Notes under the pieces: model-generated
Seen by the model: the letters and a program-made list of their open reading frames with translations, nothing else
What the model was told of the DNA's origin: nothing
Database searches by the model: none
Shown: positions 36,301-44,835 of the stretch, piece by piece
Layout: every line of letters begins with the position of its first letter
How positions within the stretch are numbered: position 1 is the first letter of the stretch
Source of the DNA: Sorghum bicolor
Taxonomy: Eukaryota; Streptophyta; Magnoliopsida; Poales; Poaceae
Assembly: GCF_000003195.3 (NCBI RefSeq)
Contig: NC_012871.2
Span: 48,703,862-48,767,861 of the forward strand
Length of the DNA: 64,000 nt
Direction of reading: 5' to 3'
Program-made: the position numbers and the translations under genes

Positions 36301-36626
36301 AATTGGACGATCTAGCAGGGCATCGGTTAAAAGCTTTAATGAGTATAGAAGAAAATAAGAAGAGAGTTGCTAGATGGTATGATAAGAAAGTGAAAGCTAA
36401 AGAGTTTGCCGATGGGGATTTGGTATGGAAATTAATTTTACCAATTGGGACCAAAAGTTCGAAGTTTGGAAAGTGGTCTCCTAATTGGGAGGGTCCTTAT
36501 CGGATAAGTCGATCGGCTCCTGGTAATGCCTACATTCTAGAAACCCTCGAAGGAATTGAATTTCCCAGAGCATTAAACGGCAAATATTTAAAGAAGTACT
36601 ACCCCAGTATATGGGTCGATGCATAG
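33393..36626 (+). CDS. pol: element C pol: RT, two RNase H domains, integrase
   Basis: 1,077 codons, intact. RT (residues about 130-290): LRVCIDFRNLNKATPMDGYP, MTFGLKNAGATYQRAM, YIDDVV (YIDD at 34,113-34,124). RNase H 1 (about 383-505): LYLSTDGSVIGSALVQE, LSRRLIDAETRYSAIEKL. RNase H 2 (about 520-650): LFFDGSTCDRGAGIGIVL, NNQAEYQALIKGLELL, GDSMLVINQL, with its own D-E-D set. This dual layout marks the Tat lineage. Integrase zinc domain: HEGVCGAHQS ... CQGCQKFG. Core: AIDLIGQI, TDQGTMFTSGEF, GQAEASNKG. A GPY/F-type GPYRISRSAPGNAY closes the protein. Start ATG overlaps the gag-pro stop, which suggests termination-reinitiation. Confidence 0.95.
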   Translation: MDRFADDGKLGQGFTSADDLVEVDIGSGDKPRPTFISAKLDPESKQQLTSLLKQYKDCFAWDYTEMPGLDRSIVEHRLPIKSGFRPHQQPARRCNPNILPDIKAEITKLIEAKFIRQCRYAEWISNVVPVYKKNGKLRVCIDFRNLNKATPMDGYPMPVADLLVDAAAGHRVISFMDGNAGYNQIFMAEEDIPKTAFRCPGHVGLFEWIVMTFGLKNAGATYQRAMNFIFHEFIGKLVEIYIDDVVIKSGDFSKHLADLQKVLECTRKHGLKMNPNKCAFGVSAGQFLGFMVHQRGIEISRRSIDAINKIVAPTNKTELQSLIGKVNFIRRFISNLSGRIRAFSPLLKLKADQEFIWGEEQQLALDEIKKYLVNPPVLVPPQQGKPFRLYLSTDGSVIGSALVQEFEGKERVIYYLSRRLIDAETRYSAIEKLCLCLYFSCIKLRHYLLSAECTVVCKDDVVRYMLSMPIMSGRIGKWILALSEFDLRYESAKAVKGQIMADFVTQHCGLVETLEIVPWTLFFDGSTCDRGAGIGIVLVSPKGRKYEFSLPIVATSTNNQAEYQALIKGLELLREVRADAVEIFGDSMLVINQLAGSYECRSEVLITYFERSMQLLKEFKDFRLEHVPRLRNEDANRLAQHASGYQPMINATSAVGAGDWRKEIIDYLKDPSKKVERRVRFQATKYVLLENELYYRTIDGILFRCLGDDEARSLMGEIHEGVCGAHQSAFKMKWMIRRNGYFWPTILEDCFKYFKGCQGCQKFGNIQRAPASAMNPIIKPWPFRGWAIDLIGQIYPPSSKGHKFILVATDYFTKWVEAIPLKKVTSANMIDFVKEHIIYRFGIPQTITTDQGTMFTSGEFDEFAIGMGIKVLNSSPYYAQANGQAEASNKGIIKLIKRKIEENPKRWHTLLNEALWSYRMACHGSTKVSPYQLVYGHDAVLPWEIKAGSRRLSFQDQLTSNGYATLMTDELDDLAGHRLKALMSIEENKKRVARWYDKKVKAKEFADGDLVWKLILPIGTKSSKFGKWSPNWEGPYRISRSAPGNAYILETLEGIEFPRALNGKYLKKYYPSIWVDA

Positions 36627-36730
36627 AAGTTTAGGTGCCGATAACACTCCTATCGGCTGGATCCAAATGCTTGGGGACAAGACTTGGTGTTTCAAAAGTT
36701 TAGGTGCCGATAACAGTCCTATCGGCTAGA
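36627..36730 (+). repeat. two 35-bp direct repeats, each with a 7-bp-stem hairpin
   Basis: Copies at 36,627-36,661 and 36,696-36,730 begin AAGTTTAGGTGCCGATA. Each contains GCCGATA, 7 nt, TATCGGC, a perfect 7-bp stem. They lie between the stop of pol and the end of the antisense gene, where both transcripts would terminate. Confidence 0.8.
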
Positions 36731-36779
36731 CTAAAAGCTGAGGAAGCAGGAAAGCGCAGATACAATGCCGATGGAAACT

Positions 36780-39700
36780 CTATGTGTTAAGCAGCGTCTG
36801 GATTGCCGATATAGCGCGTAGCCAAATTTGGTTGGCTGCTTCTATCTCCTTGATGTCATCATCGGCAGAACCTTCTATCGGCTTCAGCTTCTTCTTCAGT
36901 TGAAGTGCCTTGCGACCATGAGCATTTCGCTCGTGCTCAAGAAGCCTGATGGTCTCTGGCAATTGGATCTCTTCCTGTTGGGCTTGGGACAGAGCGTTCT
37001 CTACTTCCTTGAGCTCCGCCAACAGGGATTCTTTTCTTGCCGATAGATCGGATATCTTCTGCTTCAGCGCGTCTCCAGAAGATCTCAGGATACCGATGTT
37101 CTTGTGCTTCTCATCGGTCAAGAGCTTCTCTTTCCTCATTTCATCGGAGAGTTGAGTCTGAGCGGCTCTATCGGCAAGCCGCCGAGAAGCTCTTTGGTAC
37201 TGCAGCTGACGACTCTCCAGATGAGTGGCTTGGAACAGGATTTCTTCAACATCGGCTGGGATTTGGCCTCTGAGAGTTCTGAACAGGGTCTTGGTAGGGT
37301 CGGAATCATCAACCAATTGCGCTGTGTCCTGGTGAAGGAGAGCTGACAATTCTTCCAGCCTGACCCTGATCTCTGCCGATGTGATGCCGACCGTCTGAGA
37401 AGAGCTTGCTTCTTCACCTTCTTCAGAGAGATCGATGGCGAAGGAGAACAGGCTATCGGGAGAATCTTGTTGCTGGGAGGGAAAGCAAAATTAGCTCATA
37501 CTCAGAGAATCGGCAAATAGTGCTAACGGTAAACGGTGACTTACTTGCTTCAAGGCGATCTCTTGTCTTTGACTGAGAAGTGCTGACAGAGCTGCAGGCT
37601 GATCGGCCAAAGATGCCGATGGAGCTACAGGTTGATCGGCTGAGATTGCCGATGGAACGATATCAACTGAAAGAAGACAAAGGGGGTTATGAGACTAAAT
37701 AAGAATAAGTTCATCGGTAGCGATATTGTTAAAGTATGTTACCTGGAGGAGGGACAACGGTTGTCTGAATCGGGAGAACTGCCGATGGTATAACTGTACC
37801 CACCGGGCCAGTTGTTTGTTCACCCATGTCAGCTGATGTATCTTCTGTTTGAGATCCTTCCTGTTGGGGTTCTTCTATCTGCGGTGCTTCCTGCATAGGT
37901 GGGGGAGATGGTGCTTGCTGTGGCTGGGCTTCTGGAGAAGAAGGAGAAGACTCCACCGGAATTGGAGATACCGGAGGAGGAGGGGGAGTTGCTACCTTCT
38001 GGCGCTTTGTTCCAGTCTTAGCACCCGTGGTGCCCTTTCTCTTGGGTTGGCTAGACTGGGGGGCATCGGTACTCTCACACCTGGCTTTCGCCGATGCGCC
38101 GGTTTGCTGCAATAATGAACAAGAGTTTATAAGCATAAATATAGCCAATATAAAGATAGTCAGCATAAAGGAAAAGATTTGACAAATTGCCTTGAAAGCC
38201 CGCGCAAGAGTGGGAGCAGCAACCGTTGGTGATGTCTGGGTTCTTCTGGTGGTGACTTTCCTGAGGCGTACACCCCGATGCACGATGGAAGCTAGAGTGG
38301 GAGCATTGTCGCCGATTGAGGAAATCGGACCTGATGGAAACAAGTCGATCGGCCTGCCACTCCTGCTAACCAATGGAGGAATATTGTCAACCTGCAAAAG
38401 GAATACATGGGTAAGCTGCCGATGGAGGTAATATTGAGAAAATGAAACGTTGGTTTGAGTTACTTACAGTGTCATCGGGAACTTCGTATTCGGAGTCAAT
38501 CATGCCGTGGTATGAAAGTGCCGATCTGCAGAATAGATGCTCTTTCCATTCTGCCCACCATAACTTGTATGCCTGAGTGATAAAAGCAGCCGGAACCCAT
38601 TCTGACAGATCTACATCTATATCGGCGTTTGGTGGTAGTTGGGCTGCTCGAGTCCACTCAAGAAGGTTGTTGATAGTTTCTCTGGGTTTTATCACATCGG
38701 CATAAGGAAGTGCAATCGGCAACTGGCCGAAAGCTAACTGGCGAGCTAATGCCGATGGATTGTAAAATTCGTAAGTTTGAGGGGAGGTTTTTGTGCTACC
38801 AAAGAAATTCACTGGAATGATTCTGGGAGTCACAATTCCCATCATCACCTCATTGTCCCTGTCGAGAGCTTCATCAAATGGATTGAAGGTCAGAGGGAGC
38901 ATGCTATCTAGGTCATCATAAGCCAACCATGGTCGTTCGTCTCTGGTCAAATCCTCATACAGAGTCTGGAAGAATCGGCCGATCTGATCTGGATTACCCC
39001 CTGAACCAGGCAGAACTATGACAGCTTCGCCAAAGTTCAAGGGGGCGCGTGTTGTCGATTCCTCTTCACCCAATACATGGTTTTCAGCTATATCTCTTGG
39101 GAAACGCTGTGTGAACAGGTTGAAGTTGAGACGCTTGTGCAGATGCAGATTGAGCCACATGTTGACAAACCACCAGGGGCCTCCCAAGTTGCCAGTGGAT
39201 TGGCCGAGCAGAAGTTTCTAGGCTACTTGATGGAGAAGGTGGTAAGCAGCGCCAAGCAAGTATCGGCCGAGAGGGAATCAGCCACCGTTAGCCAGTCTTT
39301 CTGCTGCCGATAGGTAGACAGAAGTCGGTCCTGCCGATCGACCACAGAATACAAACTTGTCCAGCCACATGTTCAGAAAGGTGGTTTGTTCCTTTATGGT
39401 GACAGATCCTTTCCCACGGTACTTCTGAATGTACCCCGACCAACCGCCGATAGCGCGAGTCTCCACTTTGGCACTAGGGGCAGTATCGAAAAGGTGGGTG
39501 CTATCGGCAGAAGATATATCTAGACCAGTAAGCATGGCTACATCGGCAAGAGTAGGAGAAGCAGGGCCGTGGCCAAAGGCAAAAGCATTGAGGGTGTCTG
39601 ACCAAAAGTAGGATGCAGCTATCAGCAGTGACTCGTTCCTATGCATATCGGCAATGGACAATCTAATGCATTGGGCTAGATTCCTTTCACCCCACTGAAC

Positions 39701-40073
39701 TTCATTAGAGTTGCTGACCCTCAAGAACCAGTCTTTCCACCCTACAGTTGGGCTGGGCCAAGAGCGGAAGGTGTCCTTCCACAGATCTAAGGAAAAATTT
39801 TCGGCTCTGAAGGGGATCCTGTTGGTTTCTGCGTTGATAAGGTCAGTTGGATCTGGGTCCCCTAGAGGGCCGAGGCATTGAAGGTGTGGTTGATCGGTGG
39901 GGATGACAATTTTGTTGGACAATTCCTAGTGATTTTGGGCGTAAAAAGAAATACAAAGAGGAAAGAAAAGGAAGATGTTCAGTAAAATGAATTGCGAGTG
40001 AACAGGGATATGAAGAAAAATACAGAAGACGGGGTGGAGATTTGACCTCAGGGACGACGAACCTGACGGCCAT
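36780..40073 (-). pseudogene. antisense spliced plant-mobile-domain gene of element C, two nonsense codons
   Basis: Six exons join in phase on the minus strand: 40073-40047, 39925-38468, 38391-38191, 38106-37743, 37666-37545, 37472-36780 (955 codons). One intron (38190-38107) is GC-AG. Exon 2 is a plant mobile domain: LDLWKDTFRSWPSPTVGWKD, AASYFWSDTLNAFAFGHGPA, LADVAMLTGLDI, LNMWLDKFVFCG, LGGPWWFVNMWLN. Exon 4 is Pro/Gln-rich with a basic NLS-like PKRKG...KRQK segment. Exon 6 is a long coiled coil (MRKEKLLTDEKHKNIGIL...) ending at TAA 36,780. TGA (39,280-39,278) and TAG (39,220-39,218) interrupt exon 2; both fit C to T changes. Antisense ORFs are known in Tat elements, and PMD proteins such as MAIN/MAIL1 relate to transposon-borne PMDs. 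The protein's job is unknown. Confidence 0.8.
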
Positions 40074-40122
40074 CTTGCTGCGAAGGAAGCGTGTGATGGG
40101 GAAGGAGTACCCAAGAAGGAAC

Positions 40123-40130
40123 TATTTATA
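40123..40130 (-). promoter_or_regulatory. TATA box of the antisense PMD gene
   Basis: TATAAATA on the minus strand, 50 bp before the ATG at 40,073, leaves room for a short leader. Upstream (40,281-40,440) four GCCGAT/ATCGGC hexamers occur within about 160 bp, partly as mirrored pairs around ATATT. Confidence 0.65.
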
Positions 40131-40598
40131 GGACAAAATGGGCAAGGGCAAATCCGACTTATCTCCTTGCCGCATCCGAGAAATCCGAGGGTACTCAGGT
40201 GGATATGGTAACTGTTCGCACGGTAATCCAGGGATTGTGCAGGTGATTTGACGGGAAGCGGTCATTATCTGAAGATATTTTACTATGCGAGATCTCCTGG
40301 TCGGTCCATCGGCAATATTCTATAACGGTCATATTGCCGATGGGCGGATAGAGGGGAAGTAACCGTTTGTGCGAATATCCTGGTCAGAACATCGGCAGAT
40401 CTTTGTAAAGGTATTGTTGCCGATGTACGACTGAGAAAAATGCCCGTTTAGGAGGTTGGGGATTTCGAGGAATCCGCGGAGGAATAGGATCAGAGTTGTT
40501 CAGATTGAGGTTGTCGGTTACCAGATTAGGAGCATTAATTGCGGGAAAAGGCATCATTACTGCAGAGAATTTAGGAGCATTAATAGTTTTATACTCCG

Positions 40599-40613
40599 AA
40601 ACTGGGGGGCATG
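40599..40613 (+). other. element C polypurine tract
   Basis: AAACTGGGGGGCATG lies immediately before the 3' LTR TGTTGACACC. Confidence 0.8.
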
Positions 40614-41310
40614 TGTTGACACCGTTTTTGGGCACGTGTCTAGGATGGCAGGATAAGGTGGCAGTACGATGTTTACAAAGTGGGTTGCCGATGAGGATGG
40701 TTGCCGATGAGGGAGAAGTTGAACGTGACTAAGTCCACAGGCAGTAATATGGTGCCGATGGCTAGATAAGAAAGTCTGCCGATGACTATGGCAAAGGGTC
40801 TGCCGATGATGCAAAGAGGGAGTCCGGAAGCTGCCGGTCGTTATGTGGAGGAGTTTCGGTTTGTCACGAGGGATAGTTTTGTTATTTCTTTAATTATTTG
40901 CATCGTTTTGTATACGGATTCCGTGTAATTTGGAATTCGAATTCTAATCGTGTCTGGTTGTAGCTCTTTGAGCAGGGTATAAATATAAACCCTAGGGCCT
41001 TGTAATAAAAAATCAATCAAGGAATCAAACACATGTTTTTTACTCATATTCCAGCATTTACTTTTCGACGACTTCGTCATACTTTTTCCTTTTGTTACGA
41101 GTTCTTAGGAATTCGTCGACTTAAGCTCGGCGTGTTCTCAAGTTCCGCGTGAGTACCTCTTAGCCGTGACATCCGGGCGCATCGCTGTTGTCAGGACTAA
41201 AGTATTCGAGTTATCACCTTTGCCGATAGCAAGGTCAAATCGGCTGGCACGCCTTAACGTTTGAATCGGGTATTAGCCCTTTGTGTTTGCAGATCAGTTT
41301 TGCATCAACA
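40614..41310 (+). repeat. element C 3' LTR
   Basis: 697 bp, same length as the 5' copy. Differences seen: GTCGAT to GCCGAT, one G to A in the TATA region, one C to T, and one A to C near the end. Confidence 0.95.
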
Positions 41311-42839
41311 GGGGGTTATCAGGAAATATGGAAGAAAGACCCACATGTCAGGATTACGTAAAGATATTAACGTGCTGCGCAATTATCTTACATCTAGAAG
41401 ACTCCAGAAGCCACGAGACCGAAGCGGAGGCGAAACGGGGTCAGAGACAGGGCGCCCGCCCTGTCCTACTGGGCGCCCGCCCCCTCCAGGAGTCCAATCA
41501 GGACTCTGCTTTGCGGGAGATCTCCACTGACCTAAAGGATGAATCTAAACCATACAATCTATGTCGGTTTGATCCAAGGGCCCATATTCACTTGAAGGGA
41601 CTATAAAACCAGACCCCGTGGCCCCGGGAGGAGAGAGCCTCTCAACCCTAATTCATTGTTCCATCAAGGGAGAAGAAGCCTCTGATCGAGATTAGAGCCA
41701 CCACATCAATTAGACATCTAGATTAGCATAGCTACATAGAATTAGAACTAGAAGGAGTCAATCTTCGATTGGTTTCCGGATCTGTCAAGAGGATTCTTGG
41801 TAATTCTCTAATTGTGCTTCTAATTGCTTTCTAATTATCTTTGTTCTTCAATATTATGAATATGACTTTGTTCTACTTCAATATATTGCTTATGACTTTG
41901 CTCTATTTGCTTATATTCAAGATTATATTGTTCTTAGTTTATCATAGTTATGTACTTGGCTTAGTTAGATACGATCTATATACATGCTTAGGATCGTATA
42001 GCGTTTATCCATCGGATCCATGGGTAAATGATAGATATTGTGTAGGCGTGGTGCTTATACCGTATTTATCTGCGATTGTACCCAATATGCCAGATCGTGG
42101 GGTGGTTCGTGATAGTGACAGCTTCATTGATTCTTATATAGTCCCCCTCTCGTGTATTGGGCTGGCAGAGCAACATTATTACAGGGGAGTGATTGCTATG
42201 TTTCTCATATTCCTTGCTAATATCACTATGCATGGGCGTAGTCTTGTCTCACAATGATTGCTAAGTATGCTTGCACTAACTATGATAATGCTAGACTATA
42301 TAGTTGAGAATAACTTAGGGAATATTCTTGTAGTTCGTTCTAATACCATGCTAATGACTTTCTAGAGTATCTAATTGAGGTGCTTATCATATTTATTATG
42401 TGGCTAGATCAGATTAGTTATCCTTGTCACTATTATTATTTCATATATCTTTTATGTGACACTTATCCCTGTATGATGAGTTAGATATAATGTTCTGAAC
42501 TATACATGCAATGATAGATGCTCAATCTCATATTCTATTCTGTAATCATTAGTGATGATTTCTAATCCCTTCCCAGTGGTAAAAATATAAATAACGATAC
42601 CTGGAATACTTCCCGGTTAAAATGCTACATCGGTATTAATCTGTGCGCTTGCAGATCCCATTCATTATTTATTTAGAAGAGCAATTGCATATTTCAATAC
42701 CGCGTCTCTTATATCATGCTGGGGATGACAACTTGGCTTAAGTGGTGTAAGGGATAGGTTTGGCATTTTTGGCACCGTTGCTAGATTTAGAGAACTTAGT
42801 CTACTTTTAGTAATGATGTTAAGAATACCCAACAAGGGA

Positions 42840-43591
42840 GTAAAAGATGGACAAGTGTCCCAACAATTAAAATAATGGGTACATAGATGCCCGCCTCCCA
42901 GATATATATAAAAGAGAGAGAGAGAAAGGAAAAATAAGAAAGAAAGAAAGAATAAAGATAGCCCATGTTTTCCTGCGAAAAGTTCTAAGGAGGGAGTAAT
43001 TTTCAAGAGCAAAAGTAGAATTAGGATTAGCCACTAAATACTATATATACACCTATCTACCATATTCCATACACATGCACATCTTGATTTGATTGTATGC
43101 CTTGATTCTCTATGGATCCATTGTTTGACTTTACAATATATGAATTGCAAGTATGCTCATCCTTGTTATTGCCACTCCTATAAGCTCCACTATATATATA
43201 TCCTTAGTTGTAGGAAGGCATAACCTCATTAATGCCTTAGTGAGATCCATAAATACTATATAAGAGACTTGAGGGTGTCATACAATTAAGCTTTGAGTTT
43301 TATTTTGAAAACTTGCAAAACTACGGAATATTGGTACTGTGAAGAATTTGAGACATAGTGCTTGACTTGATTGTTCTATCTTTTGATTACTCAAGACTTA
43401 TGCAAAAGCCGTAAAGCTCCATGGTTAAAGGTAAAATGGGTAAGTTTGAAAGATAGACTAGAGGACAATTTATGTTTAAAATCAAGTGTACTTAAAAGAA
43501 ATGAAAGTATTGTAGCAACTCCTGATCCAAGTTTATTAATTAGGCTTGGGTGGTTTGCCAAGGGACTGGCAAAAGGTAAGCTTAGGGGAAT
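42840..43591 (+). other. element A interior, third part with PPT
   Basis: Resumes A after D. GGACAAGTGTCC is at 42,849-42,860. The section 43,170-43,430 aligns with F 55,730-56,010 (AAGGCATA, GAGTTTTATTT, GACATAG-GCTTGACTTGA). It ends with the polypurine tract AGCTTAGGGGAAT before the LTR. No gene. The 78-codon frame at 43,371 is not supported. Confidence 0.65.
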
Positions 43592-44835
43592 TATTGACGG
43601 TCGATAACGTCAATTTTTATTAGAACTTTAAACCCGAAGGACAACATAAATACACACTAGTATAGGGTTTAAACTAACAATTTCCACAAGTTTTGCATAT
43701 TCTATGTTTTGTAGGGTTTATTTTATAGAAAGCTGAAAAGAGGGATTCAAGTGCAAAATAAAGACGAGACTTAACCGCGATGCAACAACAGCGCCAACGA
43801 GGTCAAGAAGGCTCTTGAAGACACCCGAAGGAATGAGACCGCCAGAGGAGATAAGGTGGGGCCGGCTAGCCCCACCCTGGCGCCGGTCGGCGCCCCCTAG
43901 GGTTTCTGGTCCCCCCTTCCAGAAGCTTCCTCCACCGCCTCTTTTGATGCATCTTGGCCCTTGGTTAAGTCGGTTTGATCCTACGGTGCACGTCGATCCC
44001 ACCGGGCTATAAATAGAGGGGCAGACCCCCCCTCCCTGGAGGCATTGTACATCCCGATGCTTCATATTCTCTACATAATTAGGGTTAGGGTCCCTCTAGT
44101 TGATCTAGTTCTAGTTCATCTAGATCTAGTTCATCTAGATGTAGCAATTAGGAGAGACTAGTTCTTCTAGATCTAGTATTGTTTAGAGATTAGAGAGATT
44201 AAGTAGAGGAGTATAGATTCTGGAGGAGTTCTGGCCTGTCGGTGCTTCTTGGTGGCTGTATTCTTCTGGATTTAGTTCCCTCGCCCAGAGCTACGTTCTG
44301 AGGTACTTTTGTACTTACCCTTCTAATTTAAGTAAGCATCTTGTTCTTATTCGTTCTTTAGTTCAGAACTCATATTGAGTGCTTTGATCTTGATCGTAAC
44401 TTGGTTGAAGTAGTATTTCTGGTGCCTAGGCTAGGTTTACTTGTGGATGTCCTCTGATCAGCCGGGCAGAGGTAGTTCACGTAGGTGACTTTATAGCTGC
44501 GTTGATTCCTCTGTAGTCAAATTCCCGTTGATAGGATTGATAGGCTTATAGGTGCTTGATAGGAGATTACTATGATTCTTCCCCTATTCGGCTTACTTGC
44601 CCGATAAGACGGTATTATACAAAGTTTACCGGAGTCGGAACCAGAGTGCATTAGTTATTTCCTTTTTCTTGATATGATCTAGCCTAATTGTAGGGTTAAG
44701 TCTATATACTATGTCATCATCACAACTGTTCCCTATGGATTCGATATTTAAAACCTCCGGGTAATATGTGATACTGGTATGTATCTGTGCGCTTGCGGAT
44801 AATCCTACTTAAATCTATTTAAATAGAGTGTAGTT
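43592..44835 (+). repeat. element A 3' LTR, last bases missing
   Basis: Aligned with the 5' LTR from TATTGACGGTCGATAACG (second base mutated) to AGAGTGTAGTT. The last 14 bp (AATTTATACCAACA in the 5' copy) are replaced by unrelated TCACAAGG. Many substitutions and small indels make it older than the B, C and E LTRs. TATAAATA is near 44,008. Confidence 0.85.

Larger units (their letters stand above)
29002..41310 (+). mobile_element. element C: young Tat-lineage gypsy element with antisense PMD gene
   Basis: Two 697-bp LTRs (TGTTGACACCG ... TTTTGCATCAACA) are flanked by GGGGG (28,997-29,001 and 41,311-41,315). They differ at about 4 sites (0.6%), the youngest pair in the window. The interior has intact gag-pro and pol ORFs on the plus strand, two RNase H domains (a Tat/Ogre-lineage hallmark) and a long spliced gene on the minus strand between pol and the 3' LTR. 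GCCGAT/ATCGGC occurs far more often than expected throughout, LTRs included. Confidence 0.95.
28866..42834 (+). mobile_element. element D: LTR-derived remnant, split by C
   Basis: D begins TGTTGACGGTCCTTAAG and ends TACCCAACA. It is flanked by AGGGA at 28,861-28,865 and 42,835-42,839. Without C it is about 1.65 kb: an LTR of the B/F type (GC doublet at 41,450-41,461 and 41,471-41,482; TATAAAA near 41,600). After the LTR there is a PBS-like TGGCACCGTTGCTAG (42,770-42,784) and about 50 bp before the end. A solo LTR should not contain a PBS. The simplest reading is a 5' LTR, PBS and leader fused to the last bases of the 3' LTR by deletion. Confidence 0.75.
13716..44835 (+). mobile_element. element A: RT-less gypsy-type LTR element, split by B and D/C
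   Basis: The LTRs at 13,716-14,984 and 43,592-44,835 are related along their whole length. After removing B, D and C, the interior is about 5.3 kb. It has a PBS, a long non-coding or decayed middle and a 3' region that aligns with those of F, E and G, but no reverse transcriptase, RNase H or integrase. The two outer interior pieces rejoin cleanly across the D insertion (AGGGA duplication) and across the B insertion (ATAAG duplication). A is the oldest element of this nest. Transposition would have needed enzymes from a relative. Confidence 0.8.

Noticed and set aside
41841..42257. 138-codon open frame in element D
   Set aside because: It lies in the R/U5 part of the D LTR. The hydrophobic sequence results from T-rich DNA and is not preserved in related LTRs.
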